From G020354945 sp964570585 (GTDB lineage: Bacteria > Omnitrophota > Gorgyraeia > JABMRG01 > JAFGKX01): DNA of 31,261 nucleotides. The position numbers and the translations under genes are program-made. Location of the stretch: assembly GCA_964570585.1 (NCBI GenBank), contig CAZMYR010000019.1, forward strand, positions 1 to 31,261, read 5' to 3'. Shown one piece after another: positions 15,316-22,962 of this stretch. The notes beneath the pieces are model-generated. The model was given only the letters and a program-made list of their open reading frames with translations, did no database searches and was not told the DNA's origin. The first letter of the stretch is position 1. Every line of letters starts with the position of its first letter.

Positions 15316-15537
15316 CTATACTGCAATTACTTCTTTTACCTCTGGGACTTCCTGCTTTATTGCCTTTTCAATGCCCATCTTCAGAGTCATCTGGCTCATT
15401 GGGCATCCTGCGCAGGCGCCTGTCAATTTCACTTTAACTACTCCATCAGGAGTAACCTCTACCAGTTCTACATCTCCGCCATCTGCCTGAAGCAACGGCC
15501 TTACTTTATTTAAAGCAGATTCTACTTTCTCTCTCAT
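15316..15537 (-). CDS. NifU-like C-terminal domain Fe-S scaffold
   Basis: 73 residues, a stand-alone Nfu/NifU C-terminal domain. It contains ALNKVRPLLQADGGDVELVE and the cluster motif GACAGCPMSQMTL (CxxC), which binds a [4Fe-4S] cluster between two monomers and carries clusters to target proteins. It is the first gene of the eleven-gene iron/oxygen unit. No cysteine desulfurase or NifU N-terminal scaffold domain is in the window. There is no obvious promoter directly upstream; a cluster of palindromic repeats (15551-15714) separates it from the MBL hydrolase gene. Confidence 0.94.
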   Translation of the reverse strand: MREKVESALNKVRPLLQADGGDVELVEVTPDGVVKVKLTGACAGCPMSQMTLKMGIEKAIKQEVPEVKEVIAV

Positions 15538-15550
15538 TTTATTCTCTCTA

Positions 15551-15714
15551 AGAATGCACCGTTTGGGATTTCAAAGGGGCAAGTGTCCCCATAAAGGGGA
15601 CATTTGCTACTTTGCTTTCCCAAACGGTGCTTTCTTTGGGGGACATTTGCCTCTTTGAAATCCCAAACGGTGCTATTCACTTGCCCCTTTGCTTTCAGAA
15701 ACGGTGCTATTCTA
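15551..15714. repeat. Nested palindromic repeat cluster with GTGTCCCC/GGGGACA core
   Basis: A left arm (15551-15590) faces a right arm (15596-15635) across the 5-base loop ATAAA, pairing at about 34 of 40 positions, with the centre TGTCCCC/GGGGACA and the outer arm CACCGTTTGGG/CCCAAACGGTG. Two more right-arm copies follow, at 15639-15678 (nearly full) and 15679-15714 (partial), all ending AAACGGTGCT. The 22-base inner half-arms (15569-15590 and 15639-15660) each match those of the fumB palindrome (20770-20848) with one change. The last copy includes the stop codon of the neighbouring MBL gene. Confidence 0.88.
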
Positions 15715-16480
15715 TCCTAATTCTTGCCCCGCAGCCTAAGTCATAAAAGTCTTCGCTCCAGGATTCTCTAAATAACTCTATAGCCCTGCCCCCTGTACAA
15801 TGGGATGGGCCAACCTTTTTAACCCCTAATTGCTTCAATTGTTTAATAATTTCTTTAACCTGACTTTCACTATAAGCCATAAGATGAAATCCCCCTAAAA
15901 CTAAATAAATATCTTTGTTAAGATAATTTTTTGCAAACCTTAGAATGTTTACTACTCCCGGATGGGCGCAGCCGGTAATAACGATGGTTCCTTTTTCTGT
16001 CCCGATAATCAATGATTGCTCCCTCATCCATGTCCCTAACTCTCCGGTAGACCAGACTCTATTACAAATTTTAACCGGCTTATCTACAAGGATAGCTTCT
16101 TTACTCATTCTGGCTGTTCTATCTTTAAAATCTCTGGGAAATGAATTGGGTAAATAAACAGAAATTCTATTATTCTTCTCCAAAATGTCCCAGAGGCCTC
16201 CTACATGGTCTGCATGGATATGAGATAAAACTACGATATCGACATCTTCAGGATCAATTTTAAGCTTATCCATATTAGATAAGAGGACCTTTCCGTCGCC
16301 GCCGGTATCAAAAAGGATATTTTTATCCAATCCTTCGATAAAAAGGGAAATCCCCCATCGAGTTTCTAAATTTTGAGCATGAGGGATATTATTATAAACA
16401 ACGGTAATGGTTATATCTTTGGCATAACAAGGCGCGGTAAATAAAATAATTAAAAGGAACAGAATTGATTTTTTAATCAT
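15707..16480 (-). CDS. Exported MBL-fold metallo-hydrolase, paralogue 1
   Basis: 257 residues of metallo-beta-lactamase fold of the COG1237 kind (related to archaeal dihydropterin-linked enzymes). An N-terminal signal peptide is clear: basic MIKK, a hydrophobic core and a likely cleavage after PCYA. The metal motif is LSHIHADHVGG (HxHxDH), followed by TGCAHPGVVNILRF and LGGFHL, and PSHCTGGRA near the end. The substrate cannot be told. It follows a cytosolic paralogue by 10 bases, and its last codon and stop lie in a palindromic repeat unit. Confidence 0.88.
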   Translation of the reverse strand: MIKKSILFLLIILFTAPCYAKDITITVVYNNIPHAQNLETRWGISLFIEGLDKNILFDTGGDGKVLLSNMDKLKIDPEDVDIVVLSHIHADHVGGLWDILEKNNRISVYLPNSFPRDFKDRTARMSKEAILVDKPVKICNRVWSTGELGTWMREQSLIIGTEKGTIVITGCAHPGVVNILRFAKNYLNKDIYLVLGGFHLMAYSESQVKEIIKQLKQLGVKKVGPSHCTGGRAIELFRESWSEDFYDLGCGARIRIE

Positions 16481-16490
16481 GCTAAATTTT

Positions 16491-17201
16491 TTAAATCTCT
16501 ATCTTTAGCCCTGTTCCGATTCTGATAAAATTTTCCTTAAATTCTTGCTCAAATAGATTAATTGCTTTTTTACCGGTGCAGTGGCAGGGGGCAGCCTTCA
16601 CAACTCCCATCTTTTTAAAACCTTCGACCACCTTGCTTGTTCCTAAAGAAAACTCAAGGTGAAAACCGCCCATGACTAAATAGATATCCTTTTTTAATTT
16701 TTCCTTAACTGTTCTGACCATCTTTAAAATCCCGGGATGGGCGCAACCTGTAATTATGCAGATTCCTTTATCTGATTCAACTGCTAAAGGGATCTCTTTG
16801 GGCCCAAATCCATCCATTTCTGGGCCTGCAAAGATTTTCGGGCTGATATTTACCATTTCAGCTACAGAACATGGTTTTGCTCCTATCGCTTTAATTTTTT
16901 CTCTAAAATTTTCAGGGAAGCTTTCGGGGAAATAAAGCGCGAGTTTTTTATTTTTATTAATAACAGCTTCCAGGCCTCCGGTATGGTCCCAGTGATTATG
17001 AGATAAAACTACAGCGTCAATATCTTGGGGGTTTATATTTAATTTGCTTAAATTAAATGAAAGTTTTTCAGAGTTATCCCCTGTATCGAAAAGGACTTTT
17101 TTATCAAAATACTCGATTAGGCAGGAAAATCCCCATCCTGATTTTAGGTTTTTATCGTGTAATTGATTATCATAAATTATGGAGAAGCTTAAATTGCTCA
17201 T
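16491..17201 (-). CDS. Cytosolic MBL-fold metallo-hydrolase, paralogue 2
   Basis: 236 residues, same family as the downstream neighbour but without signal peptide. The motifs are VVLSHNHWDHTGGLEAV (HxHxDH), TGCAHPGILKMVR, MGGFHLEF and PCHCTGKKA. The two proteins share order and spacing of all motifs, so they are tandem duplicates that have taken different cell locations. The ATG overlaps the stop of the Re-citrate synthase-like gene (ATGA), so this copy is translationally coupled to central-carbon genes. Function unknown; a hydrolase acting on a phosphate, lactone or pterin-type substrate would fit the fold. Confidence 0.88.
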   Translation of the reverse strand: MSNLSFSIIYDNQLHDKNLKSGWGFSCLIEYFDKKVLFDTGDNSEKLSFNLSKLNINPQDIDAVVLSHNHWDHTGGLEAVINKNKKLALYFPESFPENFREKIKAIGAKPCSVAEMVNISPKIFAGPEMDGFGPKEIPLAVESDKGICIITGCAHPGILKMVRTVKEKLKKDIYLVMGGFHLEFSLGTSKVVEGFKKMGVVKAAPCHCTGKKAINLFEQEFKENFIRIGTGLKIEI

Positions 17202-18976
17202 AATTTCGCTAAGTCCTCGAATTTCATATCAATGCCAAAAATTCCCACTATTTCATCTTTTTTATTTACTATAGGCGCCGAAACCGTTATACACAACTTT
17301 TCTGTAATTTTAGAGGTATAAAGTTTACTCACATAAATCTTGCCATTCTTCATTGGGGCTATAAACCATTCTCGGTTAGAAAAGTCTGAATTTAAGCCTT
17401 TTTTCTCAAATTCTTCCTTATCTTCTAATTGAGTAATATTCATGGTAATCTTTTTGCCTTTTGTATCCACAATGTAAAGAAATTGCATAAATGGATCTTC
17501 TCTAGCTATCTTCTCTAAAAATGGCTCAGCAGCAGATGGGTCCATAGAGATAATTCTTTCATCGTCCTTAATATCCTCGATTAGAGCAGTAGCTAACTCT
17601 TCTGCTTTCTTCTCTATGCGGTCAAGGTCTGATTCAAAATACTGAGGTAAATGCTTTCGCGCCTCTATCAGCATCTCTTCATCAGAAATACTGGTAGTCC
17701 TTCCCTCCATATACTGCTGCTTGACCCATTCAGCCATAGCCGCAATTCCTGGATGGCGCTTATCTATCTTCTGCTCATTTTTAAGCCCTAAATATGAATT
17801 TATCCAATAAGCTATCCCTGCCAGGCCGGATTTATCAGTAACAGTAACTCTCAAAGGACGGTTTAGCAACCTGTTGGTATCAAAGATATTATAAATTTCT
17901 TCATGCTTAAAAGCTCCGTCAGCATGTATTCCTGCCCTGGTAGTATTAAACGAAGAACCAACAAAAGGGTAATTTGCCGGAATAACAGCACCTATCTCTT
18001 TTTGAAAATACTCCGCTATTTCAGTAATTACTGTGGTATCCATCCCGTACGTTTTGCCTCTTAAACCGATATATTCTATCACCAAGCCTTCGATAGGGGG
18101 ATTGCCGGTGCGTTCACCGAATCCTAAAAGTGTTCCATTGGCTGCTGCGCATCCATACAACCATGCTGTGGAGGCATTAATAAGCACTTTATGAAAATCA
18201 TTGTGCCCGTGCCATTCTAATCTTTCTTTAGGGACACCCCCTTCATGAATAATAGTATGAACCAGCTTAGGAATGCTTCGAGGAAGCGCTACTCCCGGGT
18301 AAGGAACGCCATATCCTAAGGTATCGCAGAGTCTTATCTTTATGGGTATACCGGATTCTTTTGACATTTTCATAAGTTCCTGGACAAAGGGGAGAACAAA
18401 TCCGTACATATCTGCCCGAGTGATATCTTCTAAATGGCAGCGCGGTATGATTCCTGCTTCCAGCGCAGCGCCTACCACACTTAAATACGCTTCCATAGCG
18501 GTCTTTCTATTTTCCTTTAGCTTCAGGAAAATATGATAATCAGAACAAGAAGTAAGGATTCCTGTTTCCTTCAGCCCCATCTCTTTCACCAGCTGAAAAT
18601 CCTTTTTATTAGCCCTTATCCAACCGGTAACTTCAGGGTACCGATATCCTTTTCCTAAACATTTTTCTACTGCCTCACGGTCCTTTTTACTATAAAGAAA
18701 AAACTCACTCTGTTTGATTTTGCCTTTCGGCCCTCCCAGCCTATGTAAAAACTCATATAGGTCTGTTATTTGCTTCACTGTATAAGGCGGCCTGGCCTGC
18801 TGGCCGTCTCTAAAAGTAGTGCAGGTAATCCAGATATCTTTGGGAAGGCCCTGCGGTACTGTCTTATGGTCAAAGACCGTCTTGGGGACTTCAGAATATG
18901 GGAAGATATCGCGAAATAGATTTGGCCCCTTCACTTCTTTCAATTTATATCTTTTCTTTTTTGAACGCTTGGTCAT
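17198..18976 (-). CDS. Putative Re-citrate synthase with C-terminal Cache/PDC-like domain
   Basis: 592 residues. The first ~470 are an isopropylmalate/homocitrate synthase-type TIM barrel: TTFRDGQQARPPYTVKQI (metal Asp in FRDG), HLEDITRADMYGF, RLCDTLGYG, EWHGHNDFHK (metal His pair), GFGERTGNPP and TRAGIHADG. The long GGPKGKIKQSEFFLYSKKD segment and the overall wording match, from memory, the Re-face citrate synthase family of clostridia and other anaerobes rather than LeuA or NifV. The last ~105 residues (LYIVDTKGKK ... NREWFIAPMKNGKIYVSKLY ... ITVSAPIVNKKDEIVGIFGI) look like a Cache/PDC sensor domain, probably binding a small effector. It sits with MDH, ICD, fumarase and AspC, and no Si-citrate synthase is present. 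Confidence 0.82.
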   Translation of the reverse strand: MTKRSKKKRYKLKEVKGPNLFRDIFPYSEVPKTVFDHKTVPQGLPKDIWITCTTFRDGQQARPPYTVKQITDLYEFLHRLGGPKGKIKQSEFFLYSKKDREAVEKCLGKGYRYPEVTGWIRANKKDFQLVKEMGLKETGILTSCSDYHIFLKLKENRKTAMEAYLSVVGAALEAGIIPRCHLEDITRADMYGFVLPFVQELMKMSKESGIPIKIRLCDTLGYGVPYPGVALPRSIPKLVHTIIHEGGVPKERLEWHGHNDFHKVLINASTAWLYGCAAANGTLLGFGERTGNPPIEGLVIEYIGLRGKTYGMDTTVITEIAEYFQKEIGAVIPANYPFVGSSFNTTRAGIHADGAFKHEEIYNIFDTNRLLNRPLRVTVTDKSGLAGIAYWINSYLGLKNEQKIDKRHPGIAAMAEWVKQQYMEGRTTSISDEEMLIEARKHLPQYFESDLDRIEKKAEELATALIEDIKDDERIISMDPSAAEPFLEKIAREDPFMQFLYIVDTKGKKITMNITQLEDKEEFEKKGLNSDFSNREWFIAPMKNGKIYVSKLYTSKITEKLCITVSAPIVNKKDEIVGIFGIDMKFEDLAKL

Positions 18977-18989
18977 TTTTCTACCTTTC

Positions 18990-20183
18990 TCAATTTTTAA
19001 ACACCGCAGTTTCTATCCTGTCTAATCCCTTGCCTAAATCCTCTATAGAAGTTGCGAAGGATATACGGATATATCCATCTGCTCCAAAGGCAGACCCGGG
19101 TACTACTGCTACCTTCCCTTGTTCTAATAAATAATTGGCGAAATCCACAGAATTTTTAATCTCTCTTCCTTTTAGCCTTTGGCCAAAAAAAGAACCGATA
19201 TTTAAAAAAAGATAAAACGCGCCATCCGGCTTATGAAAACTAATTCTATTAAATGTTTTTAATCTTTCTACTATAAAATTCCTTCTTCTTTCAAACTCTG
19301 CCACCATTTTTGAAACTTCTCCCTGAGCGCACTTTAAAGCCTCTGCGCTGGCTCTTTGGGCAATAGAGTTCGGGTTCGAGGTTGAATGCGACTGAATATT
19401 TGACATAGCCTTTATAATATCGGCAGGCCCAGTAGCATAACCAATTCTCCATCCTGTCATGGCATAAGTTTTAGATACCCCATTTATAACCAGGGCATGG
19501 TTTTTTATATCTTCTCCTAAAGAAGCGATGCTAATGTGCTTGTTAGAATCAAAGATTATCTTTTCGTATATCTCGTCAGAAATTACCAATAAATTATTCT
19601 TTAGAGCAAATTTAGATATTTCCCTTAATAATTTTTCCGGATATACACAACCGCAGGGATTGCATGGGCTGTTAATAATCATAGCTTTTGTCTTTTGAGA
19701 AATAGCCGATGCCAAAGAAGAAGCCAAAGGTAGGAATCCATCCTTCTCTTTGGTGTTTACAACAACGGGCCGGGCCCCTGCCAATTTTATCATTTCCGTA
19801 TAACTTACCCAATAAGGGGAAAATATAATTACCTCATCCCGAGGATTGCATATTGCCTGTAGGCAGTTGTATAAAGAATGCTTTGCGCCGCAAGATACAA
19901 TCACTTGATTGATACTGTAATCAAGGTTATTATCTCTATGAAACTTGGCTATTACTGCTTCTTTTAATTCATTTATTCCTGAAGCCGGGGTATACTTGGT
20001 AAAACCCCCTTCTATGGCAGAAATAGCTGCTTGCTTGATAAAGGCAGGGGTATCAAAGTCCGGTTCTCCTGCGCTAAAATTAATAACCTCTTCTCCTCTT
20101 TTTCGCATTTCTTTCGCCTTGGCTGATATGGCTAAGGTAGGAGAAGCAGTAATATTTTTTACCCTTTCTGCTAAAGACATCAT
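18990..20183 (-). CDS. aspC: Aspartate aminotransferase family enzyme (PLP)
   Basis: Class I PLP aminotransferase, probably aspartate/oxaloacetate. 397 residues. Motifs: FSAGEPDFDTP near the N-terminus, YTPASGINELKEAV, INSPCNPCGCVY, VISDEIYEKI, the Schiff-base Lys in VSKTYAMTGWRIGYATG, and the substrate Arg region near GYIRISFATS. These are typical of the AspC Ib subgroup. It has two possible ATGs (20183, 20180) after a GAGGA site. Placed between fumarase beta and the citrate synthase-like gene, it would link oxaloacetate and 2-oxoglutarate made by the neighbours to aspartate and glutamate. Confidence 0.93.
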   Translation of the reverse strand: MMSLAERVKNITASPTLAISAKAKEMRKRGEEVINFSAGEPDFDTPAFIKQAAISAIEGGFTKYTPASGINELKEAVIAKFHRDNNLDYSINQVIVSCGAKHSLYNCLQAICNPRDEVIIFSPYWVSYTEMIKLAGARPVVVNTKEKDGFLPLASSLASAISQKTKAMIINSPCNPCGCVYPEKLLREISKFALKNNLLVISDEIYEKIIFDSNKHISIASLGEDIKNHALVINGVSKTYAMTGWRIGYATGPADIIKAMSNIQSHSTSNPNSIAQRASAEALKCAQGEVSKMVAEFERRRNFIVERLKTFNRISFHKPDGAFYLFLNIGSFFGQRLKGREIKNSVDFANYLLEQGKVAVVPGSAFGADGYIRISFATSIEDLGKGLDRIETAVFKN

Positions 20184-20204
20184 TTTATCCTCTTTGGGGT
20201 CAGT

Positions 20205-20256
20205 GGGGTCAGACCCTGTTATTTTCTTTGGGGTCAGTTTCTAAGGGTCTGACCCC
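20205..20256. repeat. 52-bp GTCTGACCCC element, copy 1 (overlaps fumB 3' end)
   Basis: Ends are a perfect 13-bp inverted repeat, GGGGTCAGACCCT and AGGGTCTGACCCC, around a 26-base centre. It differs from copies 2 and 3 at a single centre base. It has an extra GGGGTCAGT on the left and a right flank CTACGGT shared with copy 2. The fumB stop codon (20234-20236) and its last residues RGQTLRN are encoded by this element. Confidence 0.93.
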
Positions 20257-20869
20257 TACGGTATTTTTTTACTCCTTCTTTAAATAAGTCCCTTCCATGA
20301 CAATCATTTGCTACGATTAAAGGGAGATTCTCGACTTCTAAGCGGTATATAGCCTCCGGGCCTAAATCCCGGTAAGCAACGATATCTATCTTTTTTATGC
20401 ACCTGGCAATTAGAGCTCCTGCGCCGCCGACTGCAGCAAAATAAACAGCTTTATATCTTTTAAGCGCCTCGATTACTTCCGCGCCGCGAGGCCCTTTTCC
20501 TATCATGCCTTTTAAACCTTTGGCAATTAGGGAAGGAGTATAAGGATCCATCCTGTAGCTGGTAGTAGGGCCGGCAGAGCCGATTATCTTACCCGGCCTT
20601 GCTGGAGTCGGTCCTACATAATATATTATTTGGCCTCGAATGTCAATTGGCAACTCTTTCCCCTCATCCAGCAGTTCTTTTAATCTCTTATGGGCTTCGT
20701 CTCTGCCGGTGTATATTAGCCCGCTTAATAGAACCTTATCCCCTATCTTTAACTTTTCTATATGAATAAGAGACGTTTCCAGTTTCAAAGGGGAAAGTGT
20801 CCCCAGGACTTTAGGGGACATTTTCCTCTTTGAAACTGGAAACGTCTCGTTCTGTCGAGTAATCTTCAT
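20234..20869 (-). CDS. fumB: Fumarate hydratase class I, beta subunit, with in-frame palindrome insertion
   Basis: C-terminal-half subunit of two-part class I fumarase (fumarate + water to malate). The start ATG at 20869 lies 4 bases after fumA. Conserved parts: KLKIGDKVLLSGLIYTGRD, DIRGQIIYYVGPTPARPG, GSAGPTTSYRMDPY, MIGKGPRG and YFAAVGGAGAL. Family members begin MK-ITxP(L)xxExIxKLKIGD; here about 23-26 extra residues, encoded by the 79-bp palindrome at 20770-20848, stand between MKITRQNET and SLIHIEKLKIGD. The reading frame is intact, so the protein may carry a basic loop before the domain. The C-terminus also comes from repeat DNA (52-bp element, copy 1). A later start that skips the insertion is possible but has no good ribosome site. 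Confidence 0.92.
   Translation of the reverse strand: MKITRQNETFPVSKRKMSPKVLGTLSPLKLETSLIHIEKLKIGDKVLLSGLIYTGRDEAHKRLKELLDEGKELPIDIRGQIIYYVGPTPARPGKIIGSAGPTTSYRMDPYTPSLIAKGLKGMIGKGPRGAEVIEALKRYKAVYFAAVGGAGALIARCIKKIDIVAYRDLGPEAIYRLEVENLPLIVANDCHGRDLFKEGVKKYRRGQTLRN
20770..20848. repeat. 79-bp palindrome inserted in frame in fumB
   Basis: Left arm 20770-20804 pairs with right arm 20814-20848 at 33 of 35 positions, with the two exceptions able to form G-U pairs in RNA, around a 9-base loop. The inner half-arms TTTCAAAGGGGAAAGTGTCC and GGGGACATTTTCCTCTTTGA match those of the cluster at 15551-15714. The outer arms (GAGACGTTTCCAG) differ from that cluster yet remain self-complementary. It is read through in frame as part of FumB near its N-terminus. 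Confidence 0.93.
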
Positions 20870-20873
20870 CCTT

Positions 20874-21716
20874 TTATACCACTGCTTCCTTATGCCTGGC
20901 AGCATGGCACTGGATATTTACTGCTACAGGCAAACCGGCTATATGGCAGGGGTATGTTTCTACAAACACATCCAAAGCAGTTATCCTTCCTCCTAATCCC
21001 ATCGGGCCTATGCCTAAATTATTTATCTTCTCTAAAAGCCTTTTCTCCAAATCAGCGTAAAAGGAATCGGGATTCCTTAAACCTATGGTTCTTAATAAAG
21101 CCTGCTTTGCCAGCTGAGCACATTTTTCAAATGTTCCCCCAATTCCTACCCCAACTATAATTGGGGGACAGGGATTTCCCCCGGAGCGATTTACCCTATC
21201 AACTACAAAATCTTCCACGCCTTGAATTTCATCTCCAGGAGCCATCATTTTAATTTCACTCATATTCTCACTGCCACAACCTTTAGGCGCAACTATTATC
21301 TTTAATTTATCTCCCGCTACTATCTCGGTATGAATAACTGCCGGGGTATTATCACCGGTATTCTTTCTTTTTAAAGGGTCTTTAACAATAGATTTTCTCA
21401 AAAACCCTGACCTGTATCCTTGCCTTACCCCTTCATTTATAGCTTCATAAAGCTCGCCGCCGGTAATATTTATCTTTTGCCCCAATTCTAAAAAGACTAC
21501 CACAAAACCTGTATCTTGGCATATAGGCAGCTTCTCTTGTCTGGCAATGCTGGAATTTGCTAATATTTCTTTTATAATTTCCTTACCAATGGGGGATTCT
21601 TCTATTCTTTGTGCCTTCTTGAGCGCTTTCACAACATCATCACCTAAATAGTAGTTTGCCTCCATGCACAATCTTTTAACTACTTCAGTAATCTTTTGGG
21701 CGTTTATCTTTCTCAT
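20874..21716 (-). CDS. fumA: Fumarate hydratase class I, alpha subunit
   Basis: Catalytic [4Fe-4S] subunit of class I fumarase, an oxygen-labile enzyme typical of anaerobes. About 280 residues from the ATG at 21716, which starts 1 base after the icd stop (TAATATG); the frame is open to 21746 but that part overlaps icd. The three cluster cysteines are in ICQDTGFVVVF, KGCGSENMSEIKM and GGNPCPPIIVGVGIGG. HTEIVAGDKLKI and GLGGRITALDVFVE also match the family. A tartrate dehydratase role is possible in this family, but the MDH/ICD context favours fumarase. Confidence 0.95.
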   Translation of the reverse strand: MRKINAQKITEVVKRLCMEANYYLGDDVVKALKKAQRIEESPIGKEIIKEILANSSIARQEKLPICQDTGFVVVFLELGQKINITGGELYEAINEGVRQGYRSGFLRKSIVKDPLKRKNTGDNTPAVIHTEIVAGDKLKIIVAPKGCGSENMSEIKMMAPGDEIQGVEDFVVDRVNRSGGNPCPPIIVGVGIGGTFEKCAQLAKQALLRTIGLRNPDSFYADLEKRLLEKINNLGIGPMGLGGRITALDVFVETYPCHIAGLPVAVNIQCHAARHKEAVV

Positions 21717-21717
21717 A

Positions 21718-22962
21718 TTAAATATTCTCAATTGCAGCTGAAGCAAATTCAGATGTTTTTAATAAAGTGGCCCCTTCCATTAACCTATGAAGGTCATAGG
21801 TTACCTTTTTTCCTTTTATGGCCGCCTCCAGAGCCCTCTCAACCAGCCTCGCTGCATCATCCCAACCAAGATAATCCAGCATCATTGCACCGGAAAGTAT
21901 AAGGGCGCTTGGATTTACCTTATCCATGTTGGCATATTTTGGCGCTGCGCCGTGACAGGCTTCAAAAAGAGCTACAAAGTCTCCGATATTGCCGCCGGGA
22001 GCCATCCCTAAGCCGCCCACCTGGGCTGCGCAGGCATCAGAGAGGTAGTCGCCATTCAAGTTAGGCAGGGCAATAACATCATATTCATCTGCCCTGGTCA
22101 GGATCTGCTGAAACATATTATCGGCTATTCTATCATTAATCAGAATCTTTCCTTCGGGTATTTTGCCATTATACTCTTCCCAGAGCTGTGTCTCGGTAAT
22201 AGTCTTGTCGCCAAATTCTTCTTTAGCTACCTCATAGCCCCAATCCCTGAAAGCGCCTTCGGTAAATTTCATAATATTGCCTTTATGGACCAGGGTTACA
22301 CTATTTCTTTTTTTATCTATGGCATAGTTAATAGCCTTTTTTACCAGGCGTTTAGTAGCGTATATACTTATAGGTTTTACTCCTATTCCGGAATCCTCTC
22401 TAATCTTTACGCCAAATTCATTATTCAAATACGAGATAACTTTCTTTGCTTCAGAACTTCCCTGCGGCCACTCAATCCCGGCATAGACATCTTCGGTATT
22501 CTCTCTAACTATAACCATATCCATTTTTTCCGGATGGGTTACCGGGCTTGGCACCCCTGAATAATATTTTACTGGTCTTACACAGGCATATAGATCCATA
22601 TTTCGGCGCATAGCCACATTGAGGCTTCTATATCCACCGCCAACCGGAGTTATCAAAGGCCCTTTAATAGCTACGATAAAATGTTCAATGGCATTTATTG
22701 TATCTTTCGGTAAAACCTCACCGTATATGCCTTTAGCTTTCTGGCCTGCATATATTTCGCACCAGAGGATTTTCCTGCCTCCCCCATAGGCCTTCTCAAC
22801 AGCAGCGTCCCACACCCTACGGGATGCTCTCATAATATCAGGTCCGATCCCGTCTCCTTCAATAAATGGTATAATAGGATTATCCGGCACAGAAAGTTTA
22901 TTATCTCGAACCTCTATTCTTTCGCCTTTTTTTGGAACCCGGATCTTATCAAATTTCATCAT
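21718..22962 (-). CDS. icd: NADP-dependent isocitrate dehydrogenase
   Basis: Oxidises isocitrate to 2-oxoglutarate (or runs the reverse carboxylation). About 414 residues, like the E. coli enzyme. Substrate and phosphosite region RSLNVAMRRNMDLYACVRPV, then VRENTEDVYAGIEW and LVHKGNIMKFTEGAFRDW. The NADP-selecting residues of the E. coli type are all present: Lys-Tyr in APKYANMDKVNP, and Tyr and Arg in VTYDLHRLMEGA. I choose the ATG at 22962, which has AGGAG seven bases upstream; ATG 22968 is too close to it. Overlap with the mdh stop suggests coupling. Confidence 0.95.
   Translation of the reverse strand: MMKFDKIRVPKKGERIEVRDNKLSVPDNPIIPFIEGDGIGPDIMRASRRVWDAAVEKAYGGGRKILWCEIYAGQKAKGIYGEVLPKDTINAIEHFIVAIKGPLITPVGGGYRSLNVAMRRNMDLYACVRPVKYYSGVPSPVTHPEKMDMVIVRENTEDVYAGIEWPQGSSEAKKVISYLNNEFGVKIREDSGIGVKPISIYATKRLVKKAINYAIDKKRNSVTLVHKGNIMKFTEGAFRDWGYEVAKEEFGDKTITETQLWEEYNGKIPEGKILINDRIADNMFQQILTRADEYDVIALPNLNGDYLSDACAAQVGGLGMAPGGNIGDFVALFEACHGAAPKYANMDKVNPSALILSGAMMLDYLGWDDAARLVERALEAAIKGKKVTYDLHRLMEGATLLKTSEFASAAIENI

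Noticed and set aside
15551..15714. Possible T-box or riboswitch leader because of the stacked hairpins before nifU
   Set aside because: The same half-arms occur inside fumB, and the units are repeated tandemly, which fits a repeat family and not an RNA switch. No known riboswitch core is seen.
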